5,521 nt of DNA from assembly GCA_045806105.1 (NCBI GenBank), contig JBJMJY010000008.1, forward strand, positions 1-5,521. The letters are read 5' to 3'. The notes beneath the pieces are model-generated. The model had not been told where the DNA came from. It made no database searches and saw only the letters and a program-made list of their open reading frames with translations. The position numbers and the translations under genes were made by a program. Each line of letters starts with the position of its first letter. The stretch's first letter is position 1. The DNA comes from AC-32 sp045806105 (GTDB taxonomy: Bacteria > Actinomycetota > Thermoleophilia > Gaiellales > Gaiellaceae). Positions 1-5,521 of this stretch are shown here, piece after piece.

Positions 1-804
1 GAAGGCGTCGTCGTGGACGGCGTGGCCCTCCATCCGGAGGGTCAGGCACTCGAGCAGCGTCGGGCCGCCGCCGTCGCGAGCCTTCTCGATCGCCCGTCTG
101 GCCTCGCGGTAGACGGCGAGGACGTCGTTGCCGTCGACGACCACGCCCTCGAAGCCGTAGGCCTCGGCGCGGTCGGCCACGTGCTCGGTCGCGTACTCGA
201 GGTACGTCGGTGTCGAGTAAGCCCATTGGTTGTTGTCGCAGACGAACACCACGGGGAGCTTGCGGACGCCGGCGAGGTTCATCGCCTCGTGTGCGTCGCC
301 GCGGGCGGAAGCTCCTTCGCCGAACCAGCCGACCGCGACGCGCTTCTCCTCGCGGATCCGGAACGCCAGCGCGCAGCCGACCGCCACCGGCAGCATCGCC
401 GGCAGGTGGCTGACCATCGCGAGCAGACCGAGCTTCGAGTCGGCCATGTGGACGTTGCCGTCCCTCCCCCTCGTCGGGCCGTCGGTGCGGCCCATGTACT
501 GCGCGAAGATCCGCCACGGCTCGACGCCGCGCGTCACGTGCACGCCCATGTCGCGGTGGAGCGGCGTGCCGACGTCTTCACCGCCCATCGCGGTGGCGAC
601 GCCCACCGCCGCGGCCTCGTTGCCGCGGCCCGTGTAGAACGAGCCCGGGATCTTGCCCTGCTTGTAGAGAATGTGGCCGCGCTCCTCGATCCCGCGCGTG
701 ACCACCATGTTGCGATAGACCGTCAGCAGGTCCTCGCGGTCGAGGCCTGCCTCCCTGACTTCCTGCAGCGAGCCGACGGGCTCGGCTTCACGCGCGATCG
801 CCAT
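1..804 (-). CDS. 2-oxo acid dehydrogenase E1 alpha subunit, ThDP-dependent (partial, C-terminus off the left edge)
   Basis: E1 alpha subunits bind thiamine diphosphate and, with E1 beta, decarboxylate a 2-oxo acid (pyruvate, branched-chain oxo acid or acetoin) and pass the acyl group to the lipoyl E2 in a cytoplasmic complex. I translated the whole strand: 268 residues without a stop, about three quarters of the usual 320-370. Visible motifs are the substrate/cofactor segment with HRD at 83-85, the ThDP-Mg motif GEG (162-164) followed 26 residues later by NN (191-192), and GHAVHDD (260-266), which matches the C-terminal phosphorylation-loop region of the family. GEG in place of GDG is the form seen in branched-chain E1 alpha (human BCKDHA), so a branched-chain or broad-range enzyme is slightly favoured over pyruvate dehydrogenase. 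The substrate cannot be fixed. The start is ATG at 804 with AGGGG 7 nt upstream; the frame is open to a TGA at 856-858 but has no better start. E1 beta is expected just beyond the left edge. Confidence 0.93.
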   Translation of the reverse strand, partial: MAIAREAEPVGSLQEVREAGLDREDLLTVYRNMVVTRGIEERGHILYKQGKIPGSFYTGRGNEAAAVGVATAMGGEDVGTPLHRDMGVHVTRGVEPWRIFAQYMGRTDGPTRGRDGNVHMADSKLGLLAMVSHLPAMLPVAVGCALAFRIREEKRVAVGWFGEGASARGDAHEAMNLAGVRKLPVVFVCDNNQWAYSTPTYLEYATEHVADRAEAYGFEGVVVDGNDVLAVYREARRAIEKARDGGGPTLLECLTLRMEGHAVHDDAF

Positions 805-841
805 GCGGGTACCCCTGGGACGAAGAGGATCGGACGGCGCA

Positions 842-847
842 ATGCTA
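842..847 (-). promoter_or_regulatory. Possible -10 element for the E1 alpha gene
   Basis: On the minus strand TAGCAT fits TAnnnT and lies 37 nt before the ATG at 804, which leaves room for a short leader that includes AGGGG. I could not find a credible -35 at 16-19 nt, so this is a weak call within the 156-bp divergent gap (805-960). Confidence 0.25.
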
Positions 848-947
848 ACGACTCGTCAGGATCCCCTGCCCCCGCCCGCGGCGTAGTCGCCGACGAGGTG
901 TTGCTCGCGCCAGGGCGCCAGTCGCCTGCCACGCGCGGGAGTCTGAC

Positions 948-953
948 TACAGT
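948..953 (+). promoter_or_regulatory. Candidate -10 element for a leaderless zinc-ribbon mRNA
   Basis: TACAGT fits the TAnnnT -10 pattern and ends 7 nt before the GTG at 961. Transcription would therefore begin at or next to the start codon. There is no Shine-Dalgarno sequence before this GTG, which agrees with a leaderless transcript. No clear -35 is visible. An in-frame GTG at 952 overlaps the element and is less likely to be the start. Confidence 0.45.
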
Positions 954-960
954 GGCCGGC

Positions 961-1236
961 GTGGGCCGCGCGCGGAACTGGCTGCAGGAGGAGCGGCGCA
1001 AGACGCTCGGCGACTGGGTCGCCTTCTGCGTGCGCTGCGGATATGTGCAGCGCTACTTCGACGAGTTCCTCGCCGAGCTGCCCGGCGAGTGCCCCCAATG
1101 CGGCGGCGAGCTGCGGTCACAGTGCCCCAGCTGCGGCGCGCGCTTCGCCTCGGCGTTCGCCGTCGAGTGCGAGGAATGCGGCGCCGAGCTGCGACCGCCC
1201 GAGCAGTTCGGCGTCAAGATTCGCCGCGCGCGCTAG
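961..1236 (+). CDS. Small double zinc-ribbon protein (four CxxC pairs), function unknown
   Basis: This is a 91-residue protein. A basic N-terminus (about 1-20, with ERRK) is followed by CVRC (23-26), CPQC (44-47), CPSC (55-58) and CEEC (70-73), then a short basic tail ending IRRAR. Each CxxC pair is a zinc knuckle, so pairs 1+2 and 3+4 should build two four-cysteine zinc ribbons. It is cytoplasmic, with no signal peptide or membrane segment. The middle (CPQCGGEL...CPSCGA) is loosely reminiscent of DUF2321-type zinc-ribbon proteins, but I cannot assign a family. Such ribbons usually bind nucleic acid or protein partners; any role here is inference. GTG 961 was chosen because the cysteine-rich domain needs little more N-terminus and a -10-like hexamer ends 7 nt upstream. 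The same frame stays open upstream to the window start, but that part is antisense to the E1 alpha gene and is not coding. The gene is monocistronic, followed after 5 nt by a strong palindrome. Confidence 0.75.
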   Translation: MGRARNWLQEERRKTLGDWVAFCVRCGYVQRYFDEFLAELPGECPQCGGELRSQCPSCGARFASAFAVECEECGAELRPPEQFGVKIRRAR

Positions 1237-1241
1237 CGGAC

Positions 1242-1274
1242 GGCCACGTCCGGGGACTGTCCCCGGGCATGGCC
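1242..1274. repeat. REP-like imperfect palindrome, 33 bp
   Basis: The element has 15-nt arms around a CTG loop (1257-1259). The inner stem CCGGGGA/TCCCCGG (1250-1256 with 1260-1266) is perfect. It is extended by a G-U pair, a G-C pair, one C-A mismatch and an outer GGCCA/TGGCC stem (1242-1246 with 1270-1274). It begins 5 nt after the stop of the zinc-ribbon gene and has no T-tract. A second small hairpin, GGCATG/CGTGCC with a 5-nt loop, follows at 1281-1297. The form is that of REP/BIME palindromes found between convergent genes. Alternatively it acts as a transcription barrier or RNA-stabilising 3' end. One copy cannot prove that it is repetitive. Confidence 0.55.
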
Positions 1275-1395
1275 CGAAGTGGCATGTCGTTCGTGCCGGA
1301 GGTGTGACGATTCGTCCACAGATGCGGCTTGGGCTCGTGGGATGCCGCACCGTGGTCTGGGTCGCGGCGCTGGAGCGGGCGAGAACGTCCTGCTC

Positions 1396-1413
1396 GGGGC
1401 GCTCGGTCGCCCC
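1396..1413 (-). terminator. Possible hairpin 3' end of the mu-crystallin-family gene
   Basis: GGGGCG (1396-1401) pairs perfectly with CGCCCC (1408-1413) around a 6-nt loop. On the minus strand the hairpin starts 9 nt after the TGA at 1423-1425. There is no U-tract, so it is not a classical intrinsic terminator; GC-only hairpins at this place are common in high-GC Gram-positives. The rest of 1237-1422 shows no gene. Confidence 0.3.
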
Positions 1414-1422
1414 TGCGGTGGC

Positions 1423-2316
1423 TCAGGCCTGCGCGCGCTCCAGCACGAGTGCCGCGGCGGCGGCGTCCTCGACGGCGTGGCCCATCGACTTGTAGACGGT
1501 GATCTCGTCGTCGCTCGTGCGGCCCTCATGCGCGCCGCTCAGCACCTCGCCCAGCTCGACGGCGGCCTGGGGGTCGAGGCCCTGCAGCTCGAACGATCCC
1601 GCCGGCGGCGGCTCGAACGCAACACGCGACTCGACGCAGAGCAGGCCGGCGCTCACTGTCGAAGCGTCCAGCTCCGGCCCTTCCTGGGAGGCCCCGACCG
1701 AGCAAACGTGCGCGCCGGAGGGGAGCCACTCCCGCCGCAGGATCGGCGATGACGCGTGCGTGCAGCAGCAGATGACGTCGGCCCCTCGCACCGCCTCTTC
1801 GAAGGACGCGACCGCGGTCGCGTCCACCTCGGCGGCAAGCCGCTCTGCGTGTGCGACGGTCCGCGACGCCACCCGTACCTCCTCGAATCGCCGTACGCGC
1901 CGGACGACGTCGAGGTGCGACCGCGCCTGCACGCCCGCGCCGAGCACGGCCAGCACCCGCGCGTCCTCCCGCGCGAGCGCCCGCGTGGCGACGGCCGAGC
2001 TCGCGCCCGTCCGCATCGCGGTGATGTGCGAGCCGTCCATCACCGCCTGCGGGGTGCCGGTCTCAGCGTCGAAGACGGCGATCAAGGCCTGGTGCGACGG
2101 GTCGTGCTCGGGAAAGAGCGCGACGAGCTTCGCCGCCAGCACCCCGTCCACGTAGCCCGGCATCGCGCCGAGCAACCCCGTCGGCGTGAACGCCGCAACG
2201 CGGGGCGGCACCGAAGCGCGCCCGGCGCTGAGCTCGATGAACGCTCGCTCGAGCCGCTCGAGCAGCAGGTCGACGTCGAGCAGCCGATGCACATCCTCCG
2301 GGCTCAGCACCAGCAC
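1423..2316 (-). CDS. Ornithine cyclodeaminase / mu-crystallin family NAD(P)-dependent reductase
   Basis: This 297-residue protein is close to the family's usual 310-350. Members include ornithine cyclodeaminase, archaeal alanine dehydrogenase, pyrroline-2-carboxylate reductase and mu-crystallin ketimine reductase; all use NAD(P) on imino/amino acids in the cytoplasm. In order: an N-terminal dimer/substrate region with K63 in AAKLV; DGSHITAMRTGASSAVATR (94-112), where R102 is the expected carboxylate-binding arginine; a Rossmann loop GAGVQ (126-130); and the C-terminal signature VYKSMGHAVEDAAAA (274-288). The position of the catalytic aspartate of Pseudomonas ornithine cyclodeaminase (the D of GGD) reads GAS here (208-210), as in mu-crystallin (GASRP...ELD). 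Ornithine cyclodeamination is thus less likely than imine or ketimine reduction; the substrate is unknown. The GTG start at 2316 gives a normal N-terminus (LVLSPEDVHRLLD). It lacks a Shine-Dalgarno and has a -10-like hexamer just upstream. It lies 83 nt downstream of the ASCH gene on the same strand. Confidence 0.9.
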   Translation of the reverse strand: MLVLSPEDVHRLLDVDLLLERLERAFIELSAGRASVPPRVAAFTPTGLLGAMPGYVDGVLAAKLVALFPEHDPSHQALIAVFDAETGTPQAVMDGSHITAMRTGASSAVATRALAREDARVLAVLGAGVQARSHLDVVRRVRRFEEVRVASRTVAHAERLAAEVDATAVASFEEAVRGADVICCCTHASSPILRREWLPSGAHVCSVGASQEGPELDASTVSAGLLCVESRVAFEPPPAGSFELQGLDPQAAVELGEVLSGAHEGRTSDDEITVYKSMGHAVEDAAAAALVLERAQA

Positions 2317-2322
2317 CGCCGT

Positions 2323-2328
2323 AGTCTG
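2323..2328 (-). promoter_or_regulatory. Candidate -10 element for a leaderless reductase mRNA
   Basis: On the minus strand CAGACT (nAnnnT type) is followed by 6 nt and then the GTG at 2316, with no Shine-Dalgarno in between. A better match, TAGACT, lies at 2393-2388, just after the ASCH stop codon, and could instead give a leader of about 65 nt. No -35 is evident for either, so whether this gene has its own promoter or is read through from the ASCH gene is open. Confidence 0.3.
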
Positions 2329-2399
2329 ACCCGCCGCGTGCCTTCGGGTTCTCGCCCGCGCGCAGCTTGGACCGCCGCGAGGCGCGGAGTCTACGCGGG

Positions 2400-2774
2400 C
2401 TAGGCCGTAGGCCGTATCTCGGAGAAGCGGATCACCGTCACGACGTCATCGGCGCCGACCTCGCGGTTGTACAGCTGCCCGAGGAACGACGCCATCTCCT
2501 CCGGCCGCCGGATCTCCGGGTTGTCGTGCTCGATCTCGCGGGGCGACAGGTCGCGCAGGGTCTTCACCTCGACCTTGTCGATCACCGCATCGAAGATCCG
2601 CTGCCGCGGGCTGAACCGGGTGCCCGCGAGCACCTGGACGATCATGCCCTTGCGGTACTTCCGCGACTTGTCGCCCAGGCGGATGGTCGCCGTCTTGCGG
2701 CCGCTGCGCAGCTGGTCGGCCACCATCGGCGAATAGAAGTTCAGCGCGTACACGGCGTCGTCATCTCCTGCCAC
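2400..2774 (-). CDS. ASCH-domain protein (possible RNA binding or nucleoside amidohydrolase)
   Basis: This 124-residue protein consists almost entirely of one ASCH domain, a PUA-like beta-barrel fold linked to RNA or modified-nucleoside binding. ALNFYSPMVADQL at 10-22 leads into the family's GxKxxT motif, read here as SGRKTATIRL (24-33, with K27 and T30). Then comes a YRKGMIVQV strand (40-48), a helical insert with LSPREIEHDNPE (76-87), and a closing strand VVTVIRFSEI (111-120). In E. coli YqfB, an ASCH N4-acetylcytidine amidohydrolase, a lysine and threonine with the same spacing are catalytic together with a glutamate; K27 and T30 fit, and E80 or E82 could be the acid, but that alignment is uncertain. 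The start is either GTG 2774, 13 nt after the NUDIX stop, or GTG 2753, which has AGGAG 11 nt upstream and gives VYALNF. I list the longer form. Probably co-transcribed with the NUDIX gene. Confidence 0.82.
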   Translation of the reverse strand: MAGDDDAVYALNFYSPMVADQLRSGRKTATIRLGDKSRKYRKGMIVQVLAGTRFSPRQRIFDAVIDKVEVKTLRDLSPREIEHDNPEIRRPEEMASFLGQLYNREVGADDVVTVIRFSEIRPTA

Positions 2775-2787
2775 GAGGCGCGGAGGA

Positions 2788-3222
2788 TCATAGTGCCCTC
2801 ACGGCCTCGAGCGCCTTCGCGGCCATCTCCTGCTCGCCCTTGTACGCGAGCAGGCTCTCGCCATCGGCGAGCGGCAGCCAGCGCACGTCGGCCACCTCGT
2901 GCGCGGTCGCGGGCGGCAGATTGCCGAGCCGCCCGCGCGAGTAACGGACGAGGTAGAAGCTCACGACCTTGAAGATCCGCTCGCCGCTCCACGTGAAGAC
3001 GTAGCGGATGTCGCCGAGCTTTCCGACCGACGTCCCCTCCGCGCCGGTTTCCTCCGCGACTTCGCGCACCGCCGTCGTCTCGGGCAACTCCCCGCGATCG
3101 ATGCGGCCCTTCGGCAGCGCCCAGACGCCCTCCGGCTTTCCGCCCGGCCGGATCGCGGCGAAGACCCACTCGCCGCGCAGCCGCCGCACGAGCACGCCCC
3201 CCGCGGAGAACTCGCGCTTCAT
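2788..3222 (-). CDS. NUDIX hydrolase (MutT / Ap4A-Ap6A hydrolase-like)
   Basis: NUDIX enzymes split nucleoside diphosphates linked to another group (X), using Mg2+ held by the NUDIX-box glutamates. This 144-residue protein has a complete box, GX5EX7REUXEEXGU, from G39 to A61 with E45, R53, E54, E57 and E58 all present. Ahead of it is FSAGGVLVRR (5-14) and VWALPKGR (33-40), the strand-turn arrangement found in bacterial diadenosine polyphosphate hydrolases such as Thermus Ndx1. Behind it, HEVADVRWLPLADG (108-121) is the usual C-terminal strand and helix region. The length is typical for a one-domain NUDIX protein. The real substrate (Ap4A/Ap6A, oxidised dNTP or other) cannot be read from this. 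ATG 3222 is chosen because the domain begins at once (MKREFSAGG); an upstream extension to 3309 would run through the groES promoter and CIRCE and is rejected. First gene of the minus-strand NUDIX-ASCH pair, divergent from groESL. Confidence 0.93.
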   Translation of the reverse strand: MKREFSAGGVLVRRLRGEWVFAAIRPGGKPEGVWALPKGRIDRGELPETTAVREVAEETGAEGTSVGKLGDIRYVFTWSGERIFKVVSFYLVRYSRGRLGNLPPATAHEVADVRWLPLADGESLLAYKGEQEMAAKALEAVRAL

Positions 3223-3229
3223 GCAGGTG

Positions 3230-3235
3230 TTTGTA
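3230..3235 (-). promoter_or_regulatory. Candidate -10 element for a leaderless NUDIX mRNA
   Basis: On the minus strand TACAAA is followed by 7 nt (CACCTGC) and the ATG at 3222. No Shine-Dalgarno is present. Only four of six positions match TATAAT and the last base is not T, so this rests mainly on the position, which is the same as at 948-961. Confidence 0.3.
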
Positions 3236-3264
3236 ACAGACAGACGCGGCCGGAGCGATCGCCA

Positions 3265-3294
3265 TTGCATCGACCGCAGCAGAGGCTGTAAACT
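3265..3294 (+). promoter_or_regulatory. Sigma-A-type promoter of groESL
   Basis: The -35 TTGCAT (3265-3270) and -10 TAAACT (3289-3294) are 18 nt apart, and TG lies directly before the -10. Transcription would begin near 3301, inside the CIRCE operator, giving a leader of about 60 nt before groES. Binding of HrcA to the operator would block this promoter at normal temperature. Confidence 0.7.
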
Positions 3295-3297
3295 GCG

Positions 3298-3324
3298 CTG
3301 GCACTCCAAGGGAGAGAGTGCCAG
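3298..3324. promoter_or_regulatory. CIRCE operator (HrcA-binding inverted repeat)
   Basis: CTGGCACTC (3298-3306), a 9-nt spacer, and GAGTGCCAG (3316-3324) form a perfect inverted repeat with the 9-9-9 geometry of CIRCE. The core GCACTC...GAGTGC agrees with the consensus TTAGCACTC-N9-GAGTGCTAA; the two outer bases TT/TA differ but do so symmetrically. It begins 4 nt after the -10 and ends 38 nt before the groES ATG. HrcA represses through this site and releases it under heat or folding stress, when GroEL is occupied. hrcA itself is not in the window. Confidence 0.95.
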
Positions 3325-3349
3325 AGGTTGTCACAAAGTCGCAGGAACA

Positions 3350-3356
3350 AAGGAGG
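3350..3356 (+). promoter_or_regulatory. Strong ribosome binding site of groES (fixes the start)
   Basis: AAGGAGG, a near-perfect anti-16S match, ends 6 nt before ATG 3363. It rules out the in-frame GTG at 3318, which lies in the right arm of the CIRCE element. groEL has an equally good GGAGG at 3723-3727, also 6 nt from its ATG. Confidence 0.9.
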
Positions 3357-3362
3357 GGCTGG

Positions 3363-3707
3363 ATGAACCTACAGCCACTGGGCGACCGCCTCATCGTCGA
3401 AGCCCTCGAGGACGAGGAGACGACGGCGAGCGGCATCGTCCTGCCGGATACCGCGAAGGAGAAGCCGCAGCGTGGCCGCGTCCTCGCGATCGGCCCGGGC
3501 TCGCGCAACGACAAGGGCGAGCTGGTGCCGATGGACGTCGCCGAGGGCGACGAGATCATCTTCTCCAAGTACGGCGGCACGGAGATCAAGCTCGGCACCG
3601 ACGAGGTGCTCGTGCTGCGCGAGACGGACGTCCTGGCCAAGGTCACGGGCGCCGGCTCGAAGGGCTCGAAGAAGAAGAAGAAGGAGATGGCCGGCGCCGC
3701 CGCCTAG
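3363..3707 (+). CDS. groES: GroES co-chaperonin (Hsp10) with lysine-rich C-terminal tail
   Basis: GroES forms the seven-membered lid that closes the GroEL chamber and so controls release of folding proteins in the cytoplasm. The sequence begins MNLQPLGDRLIVEAL (family PLxDRxxV pattern), continues through the mobile loop ETTASGIVLPDTAKEKPQ (19-36) whose IVL (25-27) docks on GroEL, then RGRVLAIGPG (37-46), the dome segment, GDEIIFSKYGGTEIK (62-76) and EVLVLRETDVLAKV (81-94), where a normal GroES ends at about 95-100 residues. This one has 114: residues 95-114 form an extra tail with Gly/Ser and a run of five lysines (103-107), ending in EMAGAAA. The tail is in frame, ends at TAG 3705-3707, and the groEL Shine-Dalgarno follows directly, so a frameshift artefact is unlikely. 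First gene of the operon; groEL starts 26 nt later. Confidence 0.98.
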   Translation: MNLQPLGDRLIVEALEDEETTASGIVLPDTAKEKPQRGRVLAIGPGSRNDKGELVPMDVAEGDEIIFSKYGGTEIKLGTDEVLVLRETDVLAKVTGAGSKGSKKKKKEMAGAAA

Positions 3708-3733
3708 GCCGCGCCGACCGAAGGAGGAAGTAG

Positions 3734-5356
<1,623 letters not shown>

Positions 5357-5380
5357 TCGAGCCTCCGGGCTCAGGACGGA

Positions 5381-5408
5381 AAAAGGGGCGCCTTGCGGCG
5401 CCCCTTTT
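5381..5408. terminator. Rho-independent terminator, probably bidirectional
   Basis: GGGGCGCC (5385-5392) pairs with GGCGCCCC (5397-5404) around a TTGC loop, and AAAA/TTTT lengthens the stem to 12 bp. On the plus strand TTTTC follows, 25 nt after the groEL stop. On the minus strand five Ts follow the GC stem, 20 nt after the stop of the incoming gene at 5429. It can therefore end both convergent transcripts. Confidence 0.92.
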
Positions 5409-5428
5409 CGTTGGCGTTGAAACAGGCT

Positions 5429-5521
5429 CTACGGTGTGTAGTCGCCGTAGATGTTCTGGTCGAGGCCGCCCGCGTGCGGGCAGGTGTCCCCGCTCCAGGT
5501 GCCGTTCGCATCCTGTGTGCG
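5429..5521 (-). CDS. C-terminal end of an unidentified protein (partial)
   Basis: The last 30 codons and the TAG stop of a minus-strand gene enter from the right edge. The visible residues include DANGTWSGDTCP and end in NIYGDYTP. Reasons to think it real: third positions are almost all G or C as in the neighbours, the frame is open to the edge, and the stop lies 20 nt before a hairpin with a T-tract on this strand. The tail is rich in Gly, Asp, Thr, Trp and Tyr with one cysteine, a make-up common in exported enzymes or surface proteins, but the fragment is too short to name a family or to say whether it is secreted. Confidence 0.6.
   Translation of the reverse strand, partial: RTQDANGTWSGDTCPHAGGLDQNIYGDYTP

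Noticed and set aside
13..1236. A 407-codon open frame on the plus strand
   Set aside because: Its first 790 nt are antisense to the E1 alpha gene, which has clear ThDP motifs. Only the last 91 codons (from GTG 961) look like a real protein; the rest is a GC-rich shadow that happens to be in frame.
1322..1350. TGCGGC ... GCCGCA inverted repeat with a loop of about 15 nt
   Set aside because: A 6-bp GC stem with a long loop is expected by chance in DNA of this composition.
1756..2403. A plus-strand 215-codon open frame across the reductase gene
   Set aside because: It is the complement of the mu-crystallin-family gene, full of Arg and His, with no domain.
2401..2417. Short direct repeat TAGGCCG at the end of the ASCH gene
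   Set aside because: Only two 7-nt units, partly within codons; not enough to call a repeat or attachment site.
3223..3309. N-terminal extension of the NUDIX protein to an upstream start at 3309
   Set aside because: The extra 29 residues would be coded by the groES promoter and CIRCE. The NUDIX fold starts at MKREFSAGG, so ATG 3222 is the better start.
2741..3646. A 301-codon open frame on the minus strand crossing the groES promoter
   Set aside because: It covers groES antisense, the CIRCE region and an off-frame reading of the NUDIX gene, with arginine/alanine-rich sequence and no recognisable domain.

Overview
The window is GC-rich bacterial DNA with GTG starts, a strong G/C bias at third codon positions, HrcA/CIRCE-type control of groESL and several start codons that look leaderless. 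Together these suggest a high-GC Gram-positive (actinobacterial) lineage. A deep branch such as Thermoleophilia is plausible, but that is an impression and not something proven here.

Layout from left to right. Positions 1-804 (minus) hold the N-terminal 268 residues of a thiamine-diphosphate-dependent 2-oxo acid dehydrogenase E1 alpha subunit, which runs off the left edge. Across a divergent gap lies a 91-residue protein with four CxxC pairs (961-1236, plus). Next is a 186-bp convergent gap holding a strong REP-like palindrome and smaller hairpins. Then comes a three-gene minus-strand cluster, read from right to left: a NUDIX hydrolase (3222-2788), an ASCH-domain protein (2774-2400) and a mu-crystallin/ornithine cyclodeaminase family reductase (2316-1423). 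A 140-bp divergent region carries a sigma-A-like promoter and a perfect 9-9-9 CIRCE operator that drive groES (3363-3707) and groEL (3734-5356). A hairpin with T-tracts on both strands ends groEL. Beyond it are the last 30 codons of an unidentified minus-strand gene (5429-5521).

The best understood unit is groES-groEL. GroEL is the folding chamber and GroES its lid, and they are co-transcribed behind a heat-shock operator. The NUDIX and ASCH genes are 9-13 nt apart and are probably co-transcribed. Both families act on nucleotides or RNA, so a nucleotide-housekeeping pair is a reasonable inference. The downstream reductase may belong to the same transcript or have its own promoter.

I see no mobile element, CRISPR array, tRNA or rRNA, and no convincing new multi-gene system. 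The points most worth a second look are the REP-like palindrome, the lysine-rich tail on GroES, the acid-to-serine change in the reductase, the small double zinc-ribbon protein, and a repeated arrangement in which a -10-like hexamer sits 6-7 nt before a start codon that has no Shine-Dalgarno sequence.
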